From Adiantum capillus-veneris (Eukaryota > Streptophyta > Polypodiopsida > Polypodiales > Pteridaceae), in contig CM043966.1 of assembly GCA_014529385.2 (NCBI GenBank), positions 142,398,211 through 142,462,210 on the forward strand: DNA of 64,000 nucleotides. Reading direction: 5' to 3'. Within the stretch, counting starts at the first letter, position 1, and every line of letters starts with the position of its first letter. Below, in pieces: positions 33,101 to 46,642 of the stretch. The notes under the pieces were generated by a model. That model was given only the letters and a program-made list of their open reading frames with translations. It was not told the DNA's origin and did not search any database. The translations under genes were made by a program, and so were the position numbers.

Positions 33101-34079
33101 CTAGGATAACTCTAGTATGTGCAAAATGTAGATATGAGAGAAGAGAAGAGAAGAGAATTTCCCTCCCAAGCCCTATTCTTTCCCATAGTCAATAAGGATA
33201 CTAAGGGGAGAGATGTACCTGTAGCAAGGAGAACCTAGAATTTGTAGAGAGAATGAATTACTAAGAGTGAGAGAGATAGGTTTGATTAGAGAGGGAGATG
33301 AGATTAGAGATATATGTTGAATTAGAGGTGAAAAAAGAAAACAACAAAATATCAAAGTAAAACACATCTTACATGACAAACCCTTTGGGAGTTATTCACC
33401 ATTTTTTATGGAGAGAGAAGAGGAGGGAAGACTTCAAGCCTTGATTGATGCATCAAGTTCAAGTCTTTCTTTGATTAGAGATTATCCTTACAAGAATGGC
33501 TAGTCTTCCTCTAAGAGTAAGCGTAGGCTTAGGCTTATGTTTATGGCTAAGTACAATTAGGTACTACCCCCAAGGGTTTACACAAAAAGAGAAGAGACAG
33601 TGTGAACAAAAACTAGAAAAGTTTGAAATGAGTTGTCCCTGCATGATGTGGGCAAACTGGGGTCCAGTATTTTGATCATATCTCCTCAATCGTGGCTCCA
33701 AATAAAAAGTAAAAATAGGGGTAGAAAATTCAACTTGTTAACTATGACTCCCATTTTATATACTTTTTCCAATTTGGATTGGAACCTTGTGCAAAAAATC
33801 ATCAAAATAGGGTCCATTTTTTGCAGCTTTGAAAATCATGCAAGCTAGTGTCCCACTAGGATATGATTCTTTCTTAGTAGCTATTAAAAAATTATATAAG
33901 AAATTAAAAAATACCTAGAATATATATATATTGGAAATTACCTTAGATATAGGATCTAGCTAGGGTGTGAGATAATAATGAGATAGTAGAAAGAAAGAAC
34001 CATTGTTTTTTGCCCCAAGTTAAAGAGGTGGAGCTATTGGCGCTTTCCCATAGTACTTTTTGACTGTAAAGTAAGAATA
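33101..34079. other. No gene recognised
   Basis: AT-rich DNA with a short GA tract (33,133-33,152). It may include the 5' LTR of element E, but no repeat partner is visible. Confidence 0.4.
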
Positions 34080-34427
34080 TGTTACCCGTGAGATAAATAA
34101 TAGGATGAGATAGAAAGCTTATTATTATACTTAGATATGTATATGTACATTATAGGAAATATACTTATATATCTAAAAAGTTGCAAGATAGATCTTGTAG
34201 CATTCCTTCCCACTATGTATGTGTAACAACACGACAATGTAGACAACGAGTAGACAACAAACATCATTTGATATACTTACGACCACAAATAGCTCGTAGA
34301 TGCGTTAGCGCGCATACTTTGTTTCACGTGGAATGCTTGACATTGTTGCATAGCTTTCTCCAAGCCTATCGCAATGGTACAGTCAAATCTCCAATACGGT
34401 GAGCGAGTAGGGAGTAGCATCCAGATG

Positions 34428-34430
<3 letters not shown>

Positions 34431-34500
<70 letters not shown>
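34431..34500. repeat. (CT)35 microsatellite
   Basis: 70 bp of pure CT ending exactly where the LINE begins. Confidence 0.95.
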
Positions 34501-35865
<1,365 letters not shown>

Positions 35866-36526
35866 TCGATGGCAGCACAAAACTTTGATTAAGATAAATT
35901 TCTCCTTGCAAAGAGACCTAGGTACCTTATATACTAACGCTACCATAGGTTAAATCAAAAATAGACTTCAATGGGTCAGATTGACAATCTGCAAGTGCCA
36001 TTGCACCATGGCTTGTGCAACAAGAATAGCTACTCATTACAATTGATGTTTTTAACCTTTATCCGCATCATTGCATAACTCTCAAAAAATAAGACTTCGG
36101 TACAAAATTGAATTATGTCGTATTGTGACCCGTGGGTCAACACCATGTTATTGTTGATACCCCTTCACAGAAGTTGGTAGTCTATATGCATGAAATTGCT
36201 AGTAAAGTTTGGTGGTCATGTGACTGAGGAAAAAAACATTATTTTTTGCTTGCAAATTTGTTTCTTAGGGTTAGCGGTGGTTCTGAAGCTAGGGGCTAAT
36301 TAGTGAAACCAAGGGCAATCTATCTATGAAATGTGATATGATTTGGTCAATCACAACAAGAATTACACCTGGTTTGCATTTTGTAGGCTGATGCCACACC
36401 AAGGTTTCTACATATTGTTTCCAACATGCAACTTGATAAAATAATAATGCAACGTGTAGCCTATCATACCTTTCATGACTGGTGTCACAACTCAAAGTGT
36501 GCATGGATAGAGTATCCATAAATTAG

Positions 36527-37638
<1,112 letters not shown>

Positions 37639-37803
37639 TGTGAGACCTAGGGAAACTGCATCGTGAAATCCTCCTCCCTATTGCCTTTTATATAGGCCCT
37701 GGGACTCCTAAACCTAGTCCATTCTTAGAATTCCCTATCCGCACCATGAAGTTAGGCCCTTGTCCTAGGTCTAAGACCCCATAGGTTGGCCCTTGGCCAT
37801 ACA
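37639..37803 (-). repeat. 3' LTR of element G
   Basis: TGTGAGACCTAGG...CATACA, 165 bp, pairs with 43,045-43,208. Confidence 0.85.
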
Positions 37804-37902
37804 TTACTCCCCCCTTGGAAAAGTGTTTTCATCCTCAAAAACAAAAGTGGGAAATTTTTTCTTAAGAACACTAATGTTTACCCAAGTGGCACCTTCTTTA
37901 GG

Positions 37903-38238
37903 TCAATCTTTCCACTTGATTAAAGCTTGTTGATGCACATGATGACGAGTACATAAATCATGATAGTCTAAAATTTTCTCAGGTTCATGCGGTTGGGTTG
38001 GAGGTTCAATGAAATCAAGCAGAATCTGTTGGTGGTCAATGGCATTGTTATCCCCATGCAAGCATTTATGTAAATGACTTACATGAAATATCAAATGAAT
38101 ATGAGAGTTCGCAAGTAATGAGAGTTTGTAGGCCCTATCATCAACTCGCTTGAGAATCTTGAAAGACCCACAATATCTCAAAAATAATTTAGGTGTCGGC
38201 CCAATCTTTAGACTTTCTGAATGCTCTGGAACATGCAA
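37903..38238 (-). pseudogene. Integrase C-terminus and chromodomain fragment (element G)
   Basis: A 111-residue frame. The first part is the conserved chromovirus region (LFLRYCGSFKILKRV, AYKLSLLANSHIHLIFHVSHL) that follows the integrase core. The end (EKILDYHDLCTRHHVHQQALIKWKD in part) reads as the first strands of a chromodomain, which in intact elements targets integration to chromatin marks. The frame ends mid-domain at the last shown Trp-Lys. Position just inside the polypurine tract is as expected for pol's 3' end. Upstream integrase is not readable. Confidence 0.85.
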
Positions 38239-41200
38239 AAATACCTCTTTCCCTTTTGTGAAGGTAACTTGCTACATTTCTCATCAGTATACTTTTTATA
38301 CCAATCATGTGCTTTTCAAACATTTTTATGAGCCAATTTTAGCATCTCCATATGGTCTTGGAGAAAATCCTTGACATGGGGAAGCTTTTCAGCTACCAAC
38401 TATAGCGTAACTAATGACCAGCTTGAAAACAATACATAAGCATGAAAGGAATAAAATCAATCTTTCCCTTAGCACTATTGTAAGAAAATCCCAATTGAGA
38501 GATAACCTTTTCACTTGGATATTTTTTGCCTATTGTACACTCCTAACATATCCTTCAAGACAAGATTTAACACTTGTAAACTACCTATCTACCTCTCGAT
38601 GAAAGTATTAAGTTGTGTTTCCCAACCATTTACAAGCAGTTTTCCAAAAAATTATCGACGATAAACGTGGTCAGAATTCCTTGCAACAACATCACTAAAG
38701 AATCAACAATGTTAAGAGCAACTAACTTGGTTAACGTGAGTAAACTTTACAAAGTTTAAGTGGCATATCTACAAGCACTAGCATCAAGCCATGACCTTGA
38801 ATGGTGATTGATAGACCTAGATTAAGCTAAAGAATCAACAATGTTAGGAACAATCAACTTGGTTAATGTGAGTAAACTTTACAAACTTTAAGTGGCATAT
38901 CTACAAGCACTAGCATCAAGACATGACCTCGGGGGGTGATTGATAGACCCAATATTAAGCTCGTAGAGATACTGCACATAAAGTGTGAAATGATTCATAA
39001 GCTTTCTAGTTCATAAATTTGCATGCCGACTTTGCTAAACACTAGGGCTCATAACACCTAGTGTGCATGCCTTTAGCAAAAAACCAATCCGAACCTGCAT
39101 TTTCATTGCTATAACTACCAATGTGTATGGTGAATGTGATGCTACACATGAAAGAGGAGGGTAAAGAGTTATGAGAAGAAACTAAATACTTCTTACTGCA
39201 ACTACTTGCAATCGTTCTTAAAATGTTTGAACCGTAATAGAATGTGAAACATAAATCACATCTAGAAACAAACAATGAAACATTTTCATTAACAATACAT
39301 AGCCTTTCTATATACATAATCAAACATATGTTATTGTTGTCTAGTAACACTTGTAACCTTAACAAGTCTTTCTAAGTATCAATATTTTTTTGCCACTGAA
39401 ATTGTTCCGCGTATTACGTGCTCGAAGTGGTCTACAAAACGGATGTGACCAGCACCTAGGGACTCTATCACAATACATAATTGAAAGAACAGGTGCCATT
39501 GTAAGTCCCAGAGACTCATATTCTCCACATGTGGAATATTTCTTAGATAAGGAGTTCCAAAAAATTTGACATCCTTCAAGTACAAGATGTACTTGTTTGT
39601 GGAGGTAATTATAAACATTCAGCAACATGAGTGAGAGGGACCCTCATAAACCTTACTCCACACTAGCTAAACTAAACTCTGTGAGTTCCTAGACCATATT
39701 TCTCTACTTGTGACAATATATGCCAAACAAACCCTACCATGTAGGTCCATAACTACAGGGTGCAAAAATTTACTGAGTGCACTACTACCCCAAAATTCTT
39801 TCTCCTGCATGATCTTGTCATGTGTTTGAAGATCAAAATGGATGAAATCATTTTAGAATATCCATCTCACTTGGAAAACTTAATTCAATCATATGCAACA
39901 ATGAAATGGAACCAACTCATAGGCTTACCTGGAGAATGAAAATAGTGTCCACTTACCCAAAGTTGAGTACACTAGCCAAACTTCAAAGGTACAACCTGAA
40001 AAGTACAACATGTAACTGGTTACCCTGGGTGTTTCCTTGGCAATCCAAACCTCTTAGTTAGATTTTTCATGTAAACTATTGAAAAGGTGACCAAATTAGT
40101 CTACCATGTCCAATAAAGATTGTAATCATTGATTACCCCTTAATAGATTCTGGACTTCTCTCCTTGAAAGTACAACTACGATGAGATCAATCAATGACCA
40201 TCAACACACATCGAGTGATTTGGTATTAGTTGGGTCATACCCCTAGAAGGACCACTCCTATAGCCTCAATCAATGCTATATATTAAACAATAGATCTTTG
40301 TAAGTTGGAATCGTATTCACAACCAGAGCTTGAAAGAATCATATCTCTCCATGAACAAAAGAGAAAGATTTTCAACACCCCAAACAAGGAAGCCATCTAA
40401 AGTTTCATGGGTGTTCACACAAGAGATCACCTGCTTTGAGTCTCTTTACTCTATTCATTTCATCATATTAATTATTTTCTTGATAGCAAGGCCATCCTAC
40501 TTGTTATCCACAAAAAGAATCTTCTGTATTGCCATCACCTTGTGCACAAAAATTGCTTACCGTTGTAGTCATATACAACAATCACCAACCAATATATCAG
40601 CCTCACTTTGTTGTGAACATAGTAGTTGCTGGTATAGTGGAATAAATCCCACCGTATTGACATGCCATGCATGTAAATTAGCATAATAATGATACTAAGC
40701 CCTTGGCTACAATATCAATCTCAACAGTTTGACTCGATGCCATATGTGCCTTGCACAATCTTTACTGGCATGGAGACATCACAATTTGACATTGTAAAAT
40801 GTAAAATGTGAGCTTATATATGTATAATGCTATCAAACCTACATGCCAAGAACCTTGATCCTAAGTCAAAGGGTAGCACTGTGGCACAAAAATGAAGCCT
40901 TGCTTCTCGTTAGATCTCTCAAGGCACCTTGATTTTTACAATAGAGAAATCGTTTTTCAAATGAAAAGTTAAAGACATCAAATCAAGTAGAACTTGATAT
41001 TGTCTAACATTATTGCCCCTCTAAGAGTATCTGCCTTCACTTGAAGCTGGCTGATAGCCATGTATAATGGTAAATTTAGAACCATCGGATGTACCCTACA
41101 TGCCCTTGTGGCTTGGGTCATACCAACCTCCAATGAAAAAGCATTCATACATGTTGCAAAGTTTTCCCAAGTTTGTATGCTAATATTATATTCAAACTTT

Positions 41201-43044
41201 GGAAACCTCTAAGCAATATGTCCTAAATTGAATCCTTGCTTCACATAAATACATGAAAAAGATCAAATAGGATGGAGCCCATGTTCCTATCCAACAGCTT
41301 CTCCTGCTAGCAGACAGATGTCAATGCAAAAGAAAATTTGAGCTTTCATAAAGAATCAACCTTGCCAAAGCGTACTTCTTATTGAGAAGCCTTAAATTGC
41401 CCAATCTAGAAATGAATAGCTTCACTGAAGCAACATTGTTTGTCAAGTTGGCATTGTATAAATTTCTACAAGAATAATAAGTTCAAAACTTGAAACTAAA
41501 ATTGAATGTACTTACCAACTTTTTGGAATCTCCACCCTTGGCATCGAAATTCATTGCATCCGATGATATGGTTGTCAACATTGGATTCAGCACATAGGTT
41601 GTGGATGCCAATGTGCTTCCAATATGCTTTGTGTATTTATTTTTTCTACACTTTGACAAGTTGTATATGCTAGGGAGTGACCATGAAGACAATGCATAGA
41701 AAAAAATGGAGTTGTGCTCCTAAAAGCCTTGCTTTTCTAGAGATTTTAGTGGTTTGCCTATTCCTCGACACTTTTTGGAGGCACAAGCTTCAAATGTTTT
41801 GAAAGCGGTAACATAGTACCTACACAAACCTGGCTTGTGGGTAGCCTTGTACGGAGTCACTCCATAGGCAAAACAAGATTTATGGACATTGGTCGTACAG
41901 ATTCCCTTTTCAATCTTATGACCCTTGTCTTAGTAGATAGAGTTACCCTGCCAATCCTCTACCTTCTCCCCAGTAGATAAAAATATCTACAATAATTGCA
42001 CAAATAATGCATACTTGGGTTATCCAATATTCATTGCCGATTATCCTTGGATCTCACTTGCCAATCATGGGTAGATCCTTAGCGTGGTTGATTACCTCTA
42101 GGTCAAAAAAATGTGCCTAGGAGCCATGCCCTAGTAAAAGTTCAAATGCAAAACTCTGGCCTTGTCCAAGGTCTATGTCTGACAAGCTATAGGCCTTCTC
42201 AAAACTTGCCTTATTGCTAGGCAATCTTGCTCACTGATGATATATGAAGCGTTGCTCCTCTTTGCATGATGCCTTTGCCGATTCTATTGTTCCTTGCCAA
42301 ATTTATTGAACTTGCCAAGTATTATAGCTTTGAGAGCGTTTTTTTTATTTTGAAATGCCCAATAAAAAAGACTATGTCTAACTCAATTGTGAAAAATCAT
42401 GAACTTGAATCTATCGGTTTTTGCAAGGTACAACCGTCTTGGGTGACACAACTCATTGTCGAAGGCACTTTGATAGCCAAAAGCTTCACCTATGAGAAAG
42501 AGTGAAGAGGTGCTTACATGTGAATTCTATGATTGTTTTCTTCTTAAAAATGTTTTAATTTTGTAGCAAAGATTTGGCAACGGTGTTGCTCCAATTTTGC
42601 TCGCCCTTTGTTAGCTTTCTCTTTATTTTTTGTAGAGAGCAAGTGGGGGTTTGGATACTGTGAGCACCTACCCTTGCATAAAAAATTTTGAGTTGCGACC
42701 CTAATTGGGTGAATTTGGGCATCCCCAATGGGAACTTGAAGAATTCTACAAGAAAACTTCAATGGCAGCAGTGTAGTCATAGCATTTGCCACAAACCATC
42801 GGAGAGAGAGAGAGAGAGAGAGAGTATGAAATGAAAATTGATCCCCTGCTTGGTGAAAGCTCAAGGAGCTAAAACCCTTTGAATTTGGTGTTGGTTGACC
42901 TCTGCATACGCCCTTGCTAAGTAGGCCTACATGCGGCCTCGATTCATCATCTTCCTTATTTTGCTAAGCCTCCATACCCATGGTACATGCATGCAAGCCA
43001 TGACTTTCTTTTTTTTCCAAAAATAGCTCTAGCTTTGATACCAA

Positions 43045-43208
43045 TGGAGACTCAAGGGAACTGCATTGCAAAATCCTCCTCCCTATTGCCCTTTGTATAG
43101 GACCTAGGACTCCTAGCCCTAGTCCATTCTTAGGATTCCTTGTCCACACCATGCAGCCAGGCCCTTGGCCTAGGTCCACAACCCCCTAGGTTGGCCCTTG
43201 GCCTTACA
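43045..43208 (-). repeat. 5' LTR of element G
   Basis: TGGAGACTCAAGG...CTTACA, 164 bp; right neighbour TATAG. Confidence 0.85.
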
Positions 43209-45350
43209 TATAGTGGGTTCTAATTTTCACAAGTTGTGTGGTGTCTCTGAATTACTTCCATGGATTGTTGTCTCCGTGGGATGAATTGGACTTTTTTGTC
43301 TTTGAATCTACAATCTATGTGTTGATTTTTTAGCAAGAACAAGTTTCTTGGGTACCCATACCTATTTGTATCTATCTGTTTGTGTTCTTTGGACCTTTGT
43401 AATATGGATGATTGATGGTGCAGCAAGCTTGGCCATCTTTACTTTGTGGCTATGGGTGAATACCATGATTGACTTCATTGCTAAAATAAACTTTTTAGTT
43501 GAATCTTTGGAGCCTAAATGAAGCTTTCATCAATTCTTGGTGTGTCCTTAGGTATCCAAATCTGTTATTTGAAGGTGCTTGAGGGTGTTTGGGTGTTTGG
43601 GTGTGACCTTGTTCTGTTTTTGTTTTGGTAGCCAGATTTTGTTGGGATGATTGAGACAAGTGATTTGTTTGATGTTCTTGAGCATGCACTTGATGACAAA
43701 GTAGCTATGTTTCGCGGACTTGAATTGAAGGAAGTAGATCAACCACCAAATGTACAATTAATGCTATCAGTAGATCTTGTGGTTGTCATTTCTGGTAATG
43801 TAGTTGCAAAATTTTGTTCTTTTGCTATTGTGTTGAATTTATTGGTTGACTCTTTGGTACTTTTGTCACCATCCTTGTAGAGATACTTGGTATCTTCCAT
43901 GGGAAAAAATGTGATTTGTTGTACTCCATGTTTAGCTATAAAGTACACCCGGTTTTCTCCTCAATGTATATACACATTGTATTTGCATTGCCATTGTATA
44001 TCTAGTATTAGCTCATTATCAAGGGAGTGTGGATGTAGTACAAAGAAGTTATGGGGACATGGTATAACCAATATTATCTCATTACCAAGGAAGTGTGGAG
44101 GTAGTACGAAGAAGTTTTGGGGACATGGTAATCCTTTGATGTGTAGCATGAGCTCCACGTAACTTGGGGCAATAATGGCAGTCCCATTGAATCTTGTGAA
44201 TGTCTTTTTCAATGGTTGTTGGACCAACTTGGGCATTTTCTGATACAAATATCAACTAATTGTATTCAAATGTGCACCAAAATCTACTAGTGCATGAATA
44301 AGTAACATGTTAGCTCCTAGCTCTATAGAAATATAAGGATTTAAGTTTCTTTGTTCTCATGTATGCTTTTTAATTGGTAAATCCAAATAGCTTTTTGCTT
44401 CTTGAAGTCCTCCAACATTTTTTTCCTCTTTGCACCTCGTTCTTTGGCTTCCTATTGTGGTTGTTGAACAACTTTTTCTTGCTCGTTCTTCCTGTTTTTA
44501 GCTGCATGTTCCCTTTTGATCATTTCTTGATTCAATGGAAAGTAATATTTTTTTAACTTACAGGCACTAATCTAGTTGGTCATTTCTTGTCCATCCCAAT
44601 GTGGAAAGTTTTATGGCCCCACTTTGGTGATATAAAATAAATCACAAATGGTCCCATACCTCGGTTTTTTAGTTTCTTTGTCATTCGTTTAAGAGTATAA
44701 ACAAGCACATAATATTCTAGTGCAAAGTCTCTAGATTGCACATGCTTGTCATGAAACTCTTATATGCATCACTTCTGATAATATATTGCTACTACTGTTT
44801 CTCTTAGTCTGGTCTCGTCCAACTTTTCTAGGTCATCTAAATGGTTAAACCATTCATTTCCAGTCCAATCAAAATTCCTAGCTACTCAAAAATTTGGAAT
44901 CAAAACCTATTTGGGTAAAATGGCATTAAGCCCAAACACCATGCTATATACAATGTCATCTGTAAGACATTTTTGTATACAACTCTATAGGCCCAAACTA
45001 CAAAGTGCAAATTTTGATCCCAATCGGATCTATTATCACTAACAATCCTGATTAGAACTGTGCACAGATTTTTGCAAGTACTTTCAACTTGACCATTTTC
45101 TTGTGGGTGATAAGGAGCTGACTTTCTATGTATGACCATAAACTCGTCAACTAAATACTCCTCGCTGACTTCATTAATAAAATTTGTCCCTCTATCACTA
45201 TCAATTTCAATACATACGACATACCTTGTAAAAACATTTTCATCCAATAAGTATGTTGTGGTTCTTGCATCATTCTTTTGTGTAGCCTTCACCTCAACCC
45301 ACTTGGTTGGTGGCTACTATAATGTATCTCAAATGAGTCATATAAGCTAG
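43209..45350 (-). mobile_element. Remnant F: degraded A-like element
   Basis: Minus-strand integrase text at 44,900-45,350 is clearly related to element A. To the left, 44,560-44,900 matches A's integrase C-terminal DNA. 43,300-43,700 keeps traces of the W-x-P-K tail (QIWIPK at about 43,541-43,565; NKIWLPK at about 43,610-43,640; NRYGYPR at about 43,345-43,370). A tandem repeat of about 62 bp lies near 44,008-44,131. G inserted at its left and C at its right. Confidence 0.7.
44900..45292 (-). pseudogene. Integrase core fragment (remnant F)
   Basis: A 130-residue frame aligning with residues about 260-390 of element A's integrase: DSDRGTNFINEV (second catalytic Asp), FMVIHRKSAPYHPQENGQVEST (third acid, E), AYRVVYK. 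One or two residues are missing after VCIEI, and the C-terminal end drifts. The first catalytic Asp would lie to the right, where coding text fades at about 45,350, the point of element C's insertion. Non-functional. Confidence 0.85.
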
Positions 45351-45354
45351 TGTG

Positions 45355-45637
45355 TGTTAACCCTCACGGCACACGAACACCCTATGATCTATAAACGTTG
45401 TATTATTTAGAGTCAGGTACCGGGCTTGTCGGACCAATAGGAATAGGGTAAGGGTGATCGCCGATGACAGGCGCACTCTAACTGGAATATTCAAGGAGTT
45501 AGTTGGCTAAGTATGGGCGCCCAAGTGTGAATGGGGTGAGCTCATATAAAAGCCACTAAACCTAATTTTTACTCATTCTCTCATTGTGCAATAGAAGCTG
45601 CTCTTGCTCCATCTCCACCTTCTCCTTCACCATCTCC

Positions 45638-45686
<49 letters not shown>

Positions 45687-45941
45687 TGTGAGAGAGAGAG
45701 AGTGTGAGAGTGTGTGTGTGTGTGTGTGATCGAGCGTTGCGGCGGCACGACGGCGGCGAGGCGGTTGAGCGCGGCGTAGCGGCATCTCCCTCTTCTTCGC
45801 GGCGCGGGAATCCTTCATTCGCAACTATGCAGGAAGGTGAGTGACACACCGTTCTTCCTTGTGAGCTTTTCTGTTGTATGACTATGTGCTAGGAGCCTTT
45901 GTGGCTCGCACACGGCGCGTAGCAAGTCCCTAGCCTTGACA
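45355..45941 (+). repeat. 5' LTR of element C
   Basis: TGTTAACCCTCACGG...CCTTGACA. It has a CATATAAAAG box at 45,543-45,552 and a (TG)n/(GA)n stretch at 45,640-45,728. The left edge could be 45,351 or 45,353 because of TGTGTG. The partner LTR is outside the window. Confidence 0.75.
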
Positions 45942-45945
45942 TTTT

Positions 45946-45963
45946 TGGCGCCGCTGCCGGGGA
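45946..45963 (+). other. Primer binding site of element C (tRNA-Asp type)
   Basis: TGGCGCCGCTGCCGGGGA, four bases after the LTR, identical to the element A site. Confidence 0.88.
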
Positions 45964-46642
45964 GCTGCTGCGCGTGAAGCTCCAATGGCGACCTGTAAAT
46001 TGTATTGAAGCTATTTTTTATGTAGGAAAGGCGCGGATTAAGTTTGATTATTGTTGTTATGCAAAAACAGTAGAGAAAGACACAATGTTGTTGACTGCAT
46101 TCAAGTTTTCTGTGTTCTGTTAAGCTCTGTTTTGCTAGTTCTATTAAGCTCAGATTTCAGCTTACACAGTTAGCATTTCTTGCGTTTCTGCGTTTTTTGC
46201 ATTTTCTGGTTTGCACTGCACAGTTCTGTCAAGTTTCAATTTTCTGCATTTTCTGTGTTTTCTGGTTTGTGCACAGTTAGGCGCACAGTTAGTTAATTAA
46301 GCAGGTTAGTAATTAGGTGAACCACTGAGCATAGTTAGTTAATTAAGCAGGTTAGTAATTAGGTGAACCACTGATTAGCAGATCAGTAGGTAGGTGGGAC
46401 AGTAAATAGTTAGGTGAGGTCAACGCGCACCAAAACGCGTACCAAATAATATCCGGAAAAAAAAAGTTTTTAAAAAAAAATCGAAAAAAAAAAACGTGAG
46501 CGAGGGGGAGGTTATAAAAAAATCAAAAATATTTAAGCGTGAGTGACTGGGGGGATCACTAAAATTTTGATCGGGATCAGGATCATTTTCCCAAGCCCAA
46601 GCCCAAGCCCAAGCCCAGGCCTAGGCCTCAGTCCTCAGTCTT
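45964..46642 (+). other. Leader of element C
   Basis: No ORF. It contains a tandem repeat of about 48 bp (TTAGTTAATTAAGCAGG... at about 46,283-46,375), TTTTCTG-rich text, A-rich tracts 46,456-46,495 and CCCAAG hexamers at 46,592-46,618. Confidence 0.6.

Larger units (their letters stand above)
37639..43208 (-). mobile_element. Element G: old chromovirus-type Ty3/gypsy retrotransposon with short LTRs
   Basis: LTRs at 37,639-37,803 and 43,045-43,208 (about 165 bp) are alike but clearly diverged. They are flanked by TATAG on both sides. A primer site matching initiator tRNA-Met (minus TTGGTATCAAAGCT, 43,031-43,044) adjoins the right LTR and a purine tract (minus CCAAGGGGGGAGTAA, 37,804-37,818) adjoins the left. 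Integrase C-terminus and chromodomain text lies at 37,903-38,238. The interior 38,239-43,030 has decayed past recognition: only short frames, and a GA tract at 42,802-42,823. Confidence 0.85.

Noticed and set aside
38240-43030. Many ORFs of 60-120 residues inside element G
   Set aside because: No motif, no overlap with expected pol order; background frames in decayed DNA.
45562-45849. ORFs with HTHTHT runs on the minus strand in the LTR of element C
   Set aside because: Translation of the (TG)n tract within an LTR.
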